Part shown: piece after piece, positions 9,133 to 16,418 of the stretch
How the letters are laid out: the number at the start of each line of letters is the position of its first letter
Position numbering within the stretch: position 1 is the first letter of the stretch
Origin: Robiginitomaculum sp.
Lineage (GTDB): Bacteria > Pseudomonadota > Alphaproteobacteria > Caulobacterales > Maricaulaceae
DNA length: 64,000 nt
Assembly: GCA_016765135.1 (NCBI GenBank)
Contig: JAESQN010000045.1
Coordinates: 116,540 to 180,539, forward strand
Reading direction: 5' to 3'
Notes under the pieces: model-generated
What the model was told of the DNA's origin: nothing
Seen by the model: only the letters and a program-made list of their open reading frames with translations
Database searches by the model: none
Position numbers and translations under genes: made by a program

Positions 9133-10398
9133 CTAAACCCAGTCTGGGACATGCTCCGTCTTTAGCACATCTTCAATACTTGGGCGTTTGCGAACGACGG
9201 CGTATTTGTCGTCCTTGACCAGGACTTCGGGTATTAAGGGGCGGGAATTATATTGGCTGGCTTGCACGGCACCATATGCGCCGGCGGTGTGCAGAACGAT
9301 GAGGTCTCCGGCGTGCATTTCGGGCAACATGCGGTGCTGGGTGAAGGTATCACCGCTTTCACAAATAGGCCCAACTACGTCATAACTAATCATGGGGGTA
9401 TCTGCGGCTGGCGCGCCCACGGGTTCAATATCGTGATAGGCATCATAAAGCGCCGGGCGGATGAGATCATTCATGGCCGCGTCTATGATCAAGAAATTAC
9501 GTGCGCCGCCGTGTTTGACATACAACACCTTGGCCAGCAACACCCCGGCGTTCCCGGCGATCATCCGGCCCGGTTCAAAAATCATCCGCACATCCAAATC
9601 CTGGGTCAGCCGCTTGACCAGATCGCCGTATTCTTCCGGGCTTGGCGGTGTTGTGTCCCCGCCCACATAGGAAATGCCCAGCCCGCCACCAACATCAAAA
9701 GTTTCGATCTTGTGACCCTGCTTGCGTAAACGCTCAATCAAACCCGCCGCCAAAGTGATAGCAGATGCAAAGGGTGCCAGGCTGTCGATCTGGGAGCCAA
9801 TATGCATGGCAATGCCTTGCAGGTGAATACCGGGCATGGCAAGCGCTTGCTCAAACACGGTGTCCACACCCTCTATATCAATACCAAATTTATTTTCGGC
9901 CCGCCCCGTGCTGATTTTTTCGTGGGTTCCAGCGCAAACATTGGGATTGATGCGCACGGCAACCGGCGCGGTTTTGCCCATATCCATGGCAACTGCGTTA
10001 AGCTGCTCCAACTCCGGCATGGATTCGATGTTAAACTGAGCAATGCCCGCCTCGAGACCAGCCCGCATTTCTTCGGCGGACTTGCCGACACCGGAAAATA
10101 TAATTTTGTCTGCCGCAATACCAGCCGCCAAAGCCCGTGCCAGCTCGCCGCCGCTGACCACATCAGCACCGGAGCCTAATTTTGCCAGCAGGCTTAACAC
10201 TGCCTGATTGGAATTGGCTTTGACCGAATAGGCAATCAGGCTGTCCATTGAAGAAACCGCTTTTTCAAAAACTTTGTAATGGCGGGTGAAGGTGGCGGCG
10301 GAATAGACGTAGGCAGGAGTACCAACCTCGTCTGCTACGGTGGAAAGTGAAACTTGCTCGGCCATCATTTGGCCTTTAATAGGTGAAAAATGTCGCAT
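9133..10398 (-). CDS. lysA: Diaminopimelate decarboxylase
   Basis: A 421-aa fold-type III PLP enzyme that converts meso-diaminopimelate to L-lysine, the last step of lysine synthesis. PLP lysine is in AYSVKANSN; the glycine-rich phosphate site GGGLGISY, the RINPNV and EPGRM motifs and the active-site Cys in GPICESGD are all present. I chose ATG at 10398 (MRHFSPI), which matches the usual N-terminus; the in-frame TTG four codons upstream is less likely. It follows lptM on the same strand, a conserved alphaproteobacterial pairing (often argH-lptM-lysA; argH is not here). Confidence 0.96.
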   Translation of the reverse strand: MRHFSPIKGQMMAEQVSLSTVADEVGTPAYVYSAATFTRHYKVFEKAVSSMDSLIAYSVKANSNQAVLSLLAKLGSGADVVSGGELARALAAGIAADKIIFSGVGKSAEEMRAGLEAGIAQFNIESMPELEQLNAVAMDMGKTAPVAVRINPNVCAGTHEKISTGRAENKFGIDIEGVDTVFEQALAMPGIHLQGIAMHIGSQIDSLAPFASAITLAAGLIERLRKQGHKIETFDVGGGLGISYVGGDTTPPSPEEYGDLVKRLTQDLDVRMIFEPGRMIAGNAGVLLAKVLYVKHGGARNFLIIDAAMNDLIRPALYDAYHDIEPVGAPAADTPMISYDVVGPICESGDTFTQHRMLPEMHAGDLIVLHTAGAYGAVQASQYNSRPLIPEVLVKDDKYAVVRKRPSIEDVLKTEHVPDWV

Positions 10399-10485
10399 GA
10401 AAATATCCAAAAATAAAAAAATAGTGAAATTGGGAAGTGAGAATTTTACCGAGCAATAACTTTGGGCAAGACGTTTTAAGCCGAG

Positions 10486-10641
10486 CTAGTTATTGCTCTC
10501 TGGTTTCTTCTCTACCTTTTTGGTTTTATCACCCCATAGCGGCGGCGGCGTATCCAAATCACCCTTGATACCACAAGCCCCAAGCGCAAACGCGCCAACA
10601 AGGGCGGCAATGGTCAATCTATGGCTAAAGCGCGTTTTCAT
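10486..10641 (-). CDS. lptM: LptM/YifL-type small lipoprotein
   Basis: A 51-aa lipoprotein: signal peptide, lipobox ALGAC (Cys ~19) and the short motif GIKGDL(D/x)TPPPLW that defines this family. LptM assists maturation of the LptD/LptE lipopolysaccharide translocon by promoting native disulfides in LptD. The rest is a charged Lys/Glu tail. The start is set at the ATG of MKTRFSHR; an upstream in-frame extension lacks family similarity. It sits 87 bp upstream of lysA in the same direction. Confidence 0.85.
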   Translation of the reverse strand: MKTRFSHRLTIAALVGAFALGACGIKGDLDTPPPLWGDKTKKVEKKPESNN

Positions 10642-10711
10642 AAAAAACCTATAACCATAATATACAAGACCTGTCAAACCTTGATGCATCTCCAAGCCTG
10701 CTATGTACCTC

Positions 10712-10825
10712 GTTCACGCCTGCCCGTTCGGGCCGATTTCATCTTTTTACAAAAACCTACCCGTTCGGGTAGGTGCGCGGGTTTTGTATCTGTGCTCCCT
10801 TGGGCCTGCTCATGAGAGCGTGAAC
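10712..10825 (+). ncRNA. Candidate structured 5' leader (unnamed)
   Basis: A 114-nt stretch is closed by a perfect 8-bp inverted repeat, GTTCACGC (10712-10719) and GCGTGAAC (10818-10825). Inside are two hairpins of one type: GCCC-GTTC-GGGC (10722-10733) and CCTACCC-GTTC-GGGTAGG (10756-10773). The second is flanked by ACAAAA/TTTTGT (10749-10787), which could extend it. A CTCATGAG palindrome lies near the 3' end. The Shine-Dalgarno (AAAAGGGG) of the following gene begins six bases after the closing stem. A cis-acting RNA fits best; a mosaic of intergenic repeats is the alternative. I do not recognise it as a named riboswitch. Confidence 0.4.
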
Positions 10826-10845
10826 ATTTAAAAAGGGGCTTGGAT

Positions 10846-13782
10846 ATGCTTGGAAATTTGAAAATTGGTACGGCCAGTGTCGTGGTGGGTGCGGGTATGA
10901 TATTCGGGTTTAGCGAAACGGCCTATGCCCAGGTCCGCACTATTTTTGAAGACTTCCCACTCAGTGTGGCTCAAGGCACGGTCGTGTCGGGTGCAGAGCA
11001 ATCCGTAGTTACATTTAACCTTGGCCCGCAGACATTTAGCGATGGTGAGCTTACCAGAATGACGGTGCGATCCCCATTCGACGGGAACCTTACTGGTGAG
11101 AGATTTGGCTATAGAATGAGGGTTGGTGACGCATCGTTTACAAACTCCAATGATGTTTTCAACGGGCAGGAACGGACATTTGGCGAGCGCCTGACCAGAG
11201 ATTTTTCCGGTGACCTTACTATTTTGTATACTTTCCCCACGGATACTGAAAGCGATGCAACTGGTAATAATGTTCAAGTTGCGCGGTTTACGCACACCAT
11301 ATTTGTGACTTTACTGGCGGGCGAAGAAGCACCAACCCCGCCGCCGCCGACGACGCCAGAGCCGGAACCTGAACCAGAGCCGGAACCGGAACCCATCCCG
11401 CCGTCCTCGGCAATCAACCCGGACGAGGTTGCCGATACGGGAGCGTTTTTGACCTCGAGCTTTATTCTCGATGACAACAACCCCATCGGCGATTTTTTCG
11501 ACGGTTTTGGCGATGACCCCGCACCTGCACCTGAACTTGTTTCGGTGCCCGCAGGCGGGGACGGCAATCCACTACCACCTGTTGGGCCATTTGGCTTGGT
11601 GACACCCGCAAGCAAAAAAGATTGCGATACCCTCAACGCCCTGCGGGCCCGGCTGGCAGCGTTGCAAGGCGATAGCGCAGGTACAAATAATGAGCCATTT
11701 GAGATATTTGACAGATTTGGTGCCAGAGAAGAAGAAGATGAAGAGGAAGAAGACCTCGAAATAAAAGATTTTGATGATGGCCCGGGTTTTAATTTACAAC
11801 CTGATGAAGATGAAAGTGAAGATGAAGGAACAAGAGTATCTGAAGATCTAAAAATTAAACCACTCAGTTTCATTGAAGATTATGGTTTGGAGGGTGATGG
11901 CGGCGTTCGCTTAATCGAGGCCAGCATTCCTTTACCCGGGAAATTTGCCCCAAGCAGACCACAGATTGTCAAACCCGTCTTGCTGGCGGCAGCTGACGAC
12001 GGTGACGGGGTCGCCAAAGAGGCCGCACGCCAAGCTGAAATAACCGCTTTGCAAAGCCAGATCGCGGCGCTTGAGGGACAAATCGATTGCCCGAAAGGCA
12101 CACCTGCGCCCGAACCCGGCTCGGTGCCGGTGGGCGGGGACGGCAATCCGTTGCCACCAGCAGATAGTTTATTTGACCCTTCAGGCTTCTTGCGAGGGGG
12201 CAAGATTGATTGTGATACGCTGCGAACTAATGCCCTCTTTGAGAAATCAAAAAGGATCGCAAATCTTAAAGCTCGCAGAACTCAGCTTCGCAGGGAGGTT
12301 AACAGTGCTACTGCTACATTTTTAGCGGCAGGGTTTGACGTAGTCATTTCTAAGCAGGACAGCGCCCGCGCAGAAGCGCTGCGCCAACAAATCCTTGATC
12401 TCGACAATCAAGTTGAATCCCTTGGAGATGATATTGAATTTGAGGAAACCACACCGGTTGAAGTAGATTGCCCCACAGACAAACCTGCGCCCGGATTGCG
12501 CGGCACGCCTGCACCCGAACCCGGCTCTGTGCCGGCGCGACCACAAGGCTTTGGCGGGGGCGGTGATGAGCCAGAACAATCATTTGAAATCTTTGACCCA
12601 AATGAATTTAGAGGTAGACCTGATGAAGATGAAGATGAAGATGAAGATGGCCCCGTCATAGATTTTGGTGCGCCAGAAAATAATCCTGAAGCCGGAGAAA
12701 TCCAGGACTTGAAATTCCATAATAAAAACTTCTTTGATACGGAGAAATTCAAGACCGATCCGGATAGTGGTGAAGATGATTTTTACCGCAAGTCTTTAAA
12801 AGGCAAATACGGGGACAATACTGCCGCCCGGCCCAAATCCCCGGCTTCTGACACCAAACCCGCCGCCCCGCGTGTGTACAAAACCATACAAGTGGCCGGG
12901 TTGGGTCAGGGGGCGTTTCGGCTTCTTCGGGGCGGCGGCTTGTCGTCTCTCGACAATGCCAGTGTGAAAATCAACGGCGGGCCCCGTAAAAACCCGTGGC
13001 AATTGTTCCTCAAGGGCAATTATTCCGGCCTGAGCGATAACCGGGCCGGCATAGACCGCCAATCCGACGCGTTCACCATCAATGCGGGCGGCCTCAAAAA
13101 ACTCAGCGCCAAAACCTCTATCGGTGGCCAAGTGACGCTCAAGGACGGCACGGTGACGTCGGCGGCTTTGGATTCGTTACTGGACAGCACATCCTACGGC
13201 GCGTCTTTGTTTGTGCGGCAAAAGTTCAACAAGGACACCAATTTGTCCGGCATGATCGCCTATACCAGCGCCGAACATGATTTGTCATTCGACGGCGACA
13301 GCAGCACATTTGGCAGTGATATTTTCAGGGGCTCGGCCCGCTTCCAGACTAAAATAGCTGTGGATAGAATCGTGTTCAGACCCGACGCCAGCATCACGGT
13401 CACGCGGCTGAAAAATGAAGGCTTTGTCTCGGCGGACGGGATTATTACGCCCGGCCGGGAGCTAACCTTCACCAATTTCGCTCTGGGCGGTAAATTTGAC
13501 ACCTCATTTACGGATAAATTCACTTCACTTGGCGGCGCGGCAGGCCAAGGCCCGGTGCGGGCCAATCTCGGCTTTCGTATCGTCCATGCCGGCCGCTCCG
13601 GCGGGGCATTTAACCTGCTGACCGGGGCTAATGCCGACGAGGTCGGCTTTGGTGCCAAAATCAACGGCGGCATTAATGTCAAGATGGAGAACGACATGAA
13701 GCTCAACATTACGGGTAGCTATACCCAGTTCAACGATGTGCAAGCCTATTCGGTCAGCGCCAAGGTCAGCAAGAAGTTTTAG
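10846..13782 (+). CDS. Large acidic autotransporter-like surface protein
   Basis: A 978-aa protein with signal peptide (~1-28, ending AYAQ), an N-terminal beta-rich part (~30-155), a PEPEPEPEP run (~167-180), a low-complexity acidic passenger, and a C-terminal barrel of ~300 residues (from ~676) ending in Phe like autotransporters. The passenger has two modules bracketed by cysteines: a CDTL motif opens a coiled-coil-like segment and a DCP motif closes it (Cys260-Cys415, Cys456-Cys542; the only four Cys). GGDGNPLPP and PAPEPGSVP recur, as does EIFD followed by Asp/Glu runs. The ATG has AAAAGGGG upstream. Function unknown: adhesion, cation binding or surface coating are possible. Confidence 0.8.
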   Translation: MLGNLKIGTASVVVGAGMIFGFSETAYAQVRTIFEDFPLSVAQGTVVSGAEQSVVTFNLGPQTFSDGELTRMTVRSPFDGNLTGERFGYRMRVGDASFTNSNDVFNGQERTFGERLTRDFSGDLTILYTFPTDTESDATGNNVQVARFTHTIFVTLLAGEEAPTPPPPTTPEPEPEPEPEPEPIPPSSAINPDEVADTGAFLTSSFILDDNNPIGDFFDGFGDDPAPAPELVSVPAGGDGNPLPPVGPFGLVTPASKKDCDTLNALRARLAALQGDSAGTNNEPFEIFDRFGAREEEDEEEEDLEIKDFDDGPGFNLQPDEDESEDEGTRVSEDLKIKPLSFIEDYGLEGDGGVRLIEASIPLPGKFAPSRPQIVKPVLLAAADDGDGVAKEAARQAEITALQSQIAALEGQIDCPKGTPAPEPGSVPVGGDGNPLPPADSLFDPSGFLRGGKIDCDTLRTNALFEKSKRIANLKARRTQLRREVNSATATFLAAGFDVVISKQDSARAEALRQQILDLDNQVESLGDDIEFEETTPVEVDCPTDKPAPGLRGTPAPEPGSVPARPQGFGGGGDEPEQSFEIFDPNEFRGRPDEDEDEDEDGPVIDFGAPENNPEAGEIQDLKFHNKNFFDTEKFKTDPDSGEDDFYRKSLKGKYGDNTAARPKSPASDTKPAAPRVYKTIQVAGLGQGAFRLLRGGGLSSLDNASVKINGGPRKNPWQLFLKGNYSGLSDNRAGIDRQSDAFTINAGGLKKLSAKTSIGGQVTLKDGTVTSAALDSLLDSTSYGASLFVRQKFNKDTNLSGMIAYTSAEHDLSFDGDSSTFGSDIFRGSARFQTKIAVDRIVFRPDASITVTRLKNEGFVSADGIITPGRELTFTNFALGGKFDTSFTDKFTSLGGAAGQGPVRANLGFRIVHAGRSGGAFNLLTGANADEVGFGAKINGGINVKMENDMKLNITGSYTQFNDVQAYSVSAKVSKKF

Positions 13783-13801
13783 GCGGTGGGGGAGATAGTT
13801 C

Positions 13802-14053
13802 TTCCTTCCCTTGCCTCTTGCGGGGGAAGTGCCGGAGCTCTTGCGGAGGCGATGGGGGCCGACGCTCTTGCGGCGGGGGGGTGGTGCGTATTATTACGAA
13901 AACTCAAAAGCGCACAAGATGTGCGCGCCCCCATCCCCCTTTTCCGCTCATCCCCGCGAAGGCGGGGGCGGGGTACCATTCGCGTCACGAGGCATTTGCC
14001 CCACTTTGGCTCAAACTCCGTAAGAACGGAGGAAGGAGAGGCAAGGGAAGGAA
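13802..14053. mobile_element. MITE-like element with 16-bp terminal inverted repeats
   Basis: TTCCTTCCCTTGCCTC (13802-13817) is exactly reversed as GAGGCAAGGGAAGGAA (14038-14053), enclosing 252 bp without a gene. Inside are three CTCTTGCGG copies (13815, 13838, 13865), a CCCCGC-GAAG-GCGGGG palindrome (13952-13967) and CTCCGT-AAGA-ACGGAG (14016-14031). No target-site duplication is evident. The right arm is the purine-rich stretch directly before the ATG at 14057, so it doubles as that gene's ribosome binding site. It may be a non-autonomous element or a patchwork of intergenic repeats. Confidence 0.5.
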
Positions 14054-14056
14054 AGA

Positions 14057-14854
14057 ATGAGTAAACGCCTTACCATTGATCTTGAGAACTTGCGTATCTC
14101 ATACCGTGTGCAGGGAAGTGGTTGCCCCATTCTTCTTTTGCACGGCGGTTGGATGACGGGGAAATTAACCTGGTCAAAGCACTATAAGAGGCTGGCCGAA
14201 GACTTCCTCGTCATCTCGCCCGACATGCGCGGTCATGGATATACAAATAACCCAAGCGGCGCGTTCTCCTCCTATCGCAGTCTCGCCTGGGACATGATCG
14301 AATTTGTCAACGCCCTTGGACTTGGCCAAAAACCCGTGGTCATGGGCCATTCAGCCGGTGCCGTGATTTCCCTCTATATGTCCATATACCAGCCAAATAT
14401 ACTGGCGCGGCAAGTGCTGTCGGGCGTATCGCCGTTTTTGGGGACATCGGAGAAATTCATACGGGGTACACGGGCCTATTTTGGCACGATCAATCCGAAT
14501 ACGCCGCCAGGTAAATGGGCATTCATGGCCCGCCATCCCGTGCTGTGTGCGAAATTGCGCGCCGTTCATCACACATCCGACTGGTATGATTTATTGACGG
14601 CATTATGGCCTTTGCGTTGGTCGGCCTTAAAACTTGATCCGTCTGATTATAAGAAAATCACCTGTCCGACTTTAGTGGTTAACGGCAGCGAGGATGCCTA
14701 TTCCACCATCGGACATGCTTGTGCCTTGACGGATATGATTCCGGGTGCGCACTTTATTGCCGTACCTGGACAAGGACATATGTTCCCGATCCAAAAACCC
14801 GAATTACTGCACGCACATGCATTGCCGTTTTTGCTAAGCGCAGGTGATCTGTGA
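14057..14854 (+). CDS. Alpha/beta-fold hydrolase
   Basis: A 265-aa cytoplasmic hydrolase (no signal peptide). The nucleophile elbow is GHSAG (Ser99), the oxyanion motif HGGWM (~29-33), the acid residue is in NGSEDAYS and the catalytic His in GQGHMFP. It resembles the broad esterase/haloperoxidase/AHL-lactonase-like group, so the substrate is open. Its ribosome binding site is the end of the repeat element upstream. The stop codon overlaps the first of two GTGATTGTCAC palindromes, and a LuxR-type regulator follows 53 bp later; a hydrolase acting on a signal molecule is conceivable but not shown. Confidence 0.85.
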   Translation: MSKRLTIDLENLRISYRVQGSGCPILLLHGGWMTGKLTWSKHYKRLAEDFLVISPDMRGHGYTNNPSGAFSSYRSLAWDMIEFVNALGLGQKPVVMGHSAGAVISLYMSIYQPNILARQVLSGVSPFLGTSEKFIRGTRAYFGTINPNTPPGKWAFMARHPVLCAKLRAVHHTSDWYDLLTALWPLRWSALKLDPSDYKKITCPTLVVNGSEDAYSTIGHACALTDMIPGAHFIAVPGQGHMFPIQKPELLHAHALPFLLSAGDL

Positions 14855-14879
14855 TTGTCACTCTTTATGTGATTGTCAC
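14851..14879. promoter_or_regulatory. Tandem GTGATTGTCAC palindromes, candidate operator
   Basis: Two identical 11-bp palindromes, GTGA-TTG-TCAC, lie at 14851-14861 and 14869-14879, 18 bp apart centre to centre. The second ends 28 bp before the LuxR-type ATG at 14908. Identical symmetric sites ahead of a regulator gene suggest autoregulation. The first overlaps the TGA of the hydrolase gene. Confidence 0.45.
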
Positions 14880-14907
14880 TCTGCGGTTTACCTGTTAGAG
14901 CGCGTCT

Positions 14908-15681
14908 ATGCAGGGGCTAGGAAAATTGAGCGCTCGATTAGGTGGGGTGAATTCTGTAGACGCATTATGCGACTTGTTCGCCGAAATTATCGGCGAGCTG
15001 GGCTATGCGGGCTTTGATGCCTGGTCATTGAAATCCGGCACCATTGATAACACCGCCCAGGGCTGTAATTTTCTTGTTAAAAACTACGGCATCGGCGTGT
15101 CTCATAAATATACAGATAGATATATTCGTGACGGCTGGCTACAAATGGACCCGGTGGTGGCCGAAATGTCACGGGTATCCAGCCCGTTTGAATATATCGA
15201 ATTTTTGCAATCTGCGAAGAAAAACTCGTCCGTGCTGTGGCAATTAACGACCATGAAACTGTTCAGCGTCAAACGGGCCTGGCTAGTCCCCCTCAATACC
15301 GTCGGCTATTTGCGCGGCATGACCGCCTACACACGCGGCAACAAAAATTGTACGGCGGAGCAATTCGCAGCTAGCCACGACGAAATCCATCTGATGTGCG
15401 TAAAATTTATGGCGCGCTGTGTGGAATTACACGAAGTCCCCATACCTGTGCCCGTCGACCTGGCTGCGACGGACATAGATTTAGCGAAAATCACAAGGCG
15501 CGAAATTGATTGCTTGCACTGGACTGCACGGGGGAAAACCAATTTGGAGATCGGCGGAATATTGAGCGTCAGTGAAAACACAGTGCGCTATCATATGAAA
15601 AACGCCTTCAAAAAACTGGACGTAAAAACCCGCGCCCGTGCCGTCACCAAAGCCTTAAATGTCGGCATTATCAATTTATAG
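14908..15681 (+). CDS. LuxR-family regulator with autoinducer-binding domain
   Basis: A 257-aa protein. Residues ~20-170 resemble the acyl-homoserine-lactone binding domain, including YAGFDAWS and the WLQMDPVV segment, whose Asp-Pro is typical. Residues ~190-255 form a LuxR helix-turn-helix (TRREIDCLHWTARGKTNLEIG, SENTVRYHMKNAFKKL). Such proteins bind DNA as dimers in response to diffusible lipid signals. No luxI-type synthase gene is in the window, so it is either an orphan LuxR or paired elsewhere. Palindromes just upstream may be its own sites, and the phasin/PHA block begins 144 bp downstream. Confidence 0.9.
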   Translation: MQGLGKLSARLGGVNSVDALCDLFAEIIGELGYAGFDAWSLKSGTIDNTAQGCNFLVKNYGIGVSHKYTDRYIRDGWLQMDPVVAEMSRVSSPFEYIEFLQSAKKNSSVLWQLTTMKLFSVKRAWLVPLNTVGYLRGMTAYTRGNKNCTAEQFAASHDEIHLMCVKFMARCVELHEVPIPVPVDLAATDIDLAKITRREIDCLHWTARGKTNLEIGGILSVSENTVRYHMKNAFKKLDVKTRARAVTKALNVGIINL

Positions 15682-15824
15682 GATTAGGGCCTGAGCCTAG
15701 GTGATACCCTCATCTGCAAATTAGGGTGCGGTTTCTAATGTTTGTGCTTATTTATCCATTATCGAATTAAACGGTGTCTCATTTAATCATAAATGGGACG
15801 CCCCGCCAAACAAAGGATTTTATC

Positions 15825-16268
15825 ATGGCCCAAGAAACAAAAAAGAAGACAACGAAAGCAACTAAATATACATTCAAAACACCTGCCGCTGTACAAAAGG
15901 GCTTTCGTGCCTATGTAGGCATGTTCGGCGCCGCTTATGAGCGTGCAGTGCCTGTATTTGACAAAGCTGCCAAGAATTATGACGACTATGCCGCTCGCGG
16001 TGAGAAGCTGGAAACATCTGCGACGTCTTTCGTTAAAGATGCCCGCAAAAACGTTACTGAATTTGCGTCCAAGCGTTATGAAATGCGCGCCGCTAAAGTT
16101 CGTTCTTTCTTCCCCAAAGCGGCAAATGACCGTGTAGTCGAGCTGGAAGCCGAGATTGCCAAGCTTAACAAGAAAATTGTCACGCTTGCTAAAAAGGCTC
16201 CTAAAAAGACTGCGAAACGCGTGACAAAAGTCGCAAAAAAAGCTGTGGAAACCGTTAAAGCTGCTTAA
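15825..16268 (+). CDS. Phasin family protein
   Basis: A 147-aa Lys/Ala-rich, helical protein. The central ~90 residues (FRAYVGMFGAAYERAVPVFDK and following) fit the alphaproteobacterial phasin family, which coats polyhydroxyalkanoate granules. The C-terminus is a basic KKAPKKTAKRVTKVAKKA tail, possibly DNA-binding as in PhaF. I set the start at ATG 15825 (MAQETKKKTT), with AAGGA upstream, instead of an earlier ATG at 15774. A strong terminator follows, so it is transcribed separately from phaC. Confidence 0.82.
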   Translation: MAQETKKKTTKATKYTFKTPAAVQKGFRAYVGMFGAAYERAVPVFDKAAKNYDDYAARGEKLETSATSFVKDARKNVTEFASKRYEMRAAKVRSFFPKAANDRVVELEAEIAKLNKKIVTLAKKAPKKTAKRVTKVAKKAVETVKAA

Positions 16269-16290
16269 AAATACAAAATTTTAAGCACGG

Positions 16291-16327
16291 AAAAGGCGCA
16301 TTTACCCCCCTAAATGCGCCTTTTTTA
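16291..16327 (+). terminator. Intrinsic terminator after phasin gene
   Basis: A perfect stem AAAAGGCGCATTTA (16291-16304) / TAAATGCGCCTTTT (16311-16324), with a CCCCCC loop and a T-run of six at 16321-16326. It isolates the phasin gene from phaC. Confidence 0.92.
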
Positions 16328-16418
16328 TGTTTTGCGTTCTGGGAAACTACCTACCAGGTGAATTGTATTGGCAATTCTGCACATTATTTGGCATAAAGGG
16401 AAAAACGGGAGAGATGGC

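Noticed and set aside
10715..10790. Hairpins upstream of the autotransporter gene as simple terminators
   Set aside because: No upstream gene reads toward them (lptM is divergent) and T-runs do not directly follow the stems.
11274..11873. Ser-rich open frame on the minus strand inside the autotransporter gene
   Set aside because: It arises from the reverse of Glu/Asp/Pro-rich codons; the plus-strand gene has a signal peptide, ribosome site and barrel.
11340..12660. Short repeats in the autotransporter gene as a possible CRISPR array
   Set aside because: The repeats are in frame, encode PE and DE runs or GGDGNPLPP units, and have no regular spacer length.
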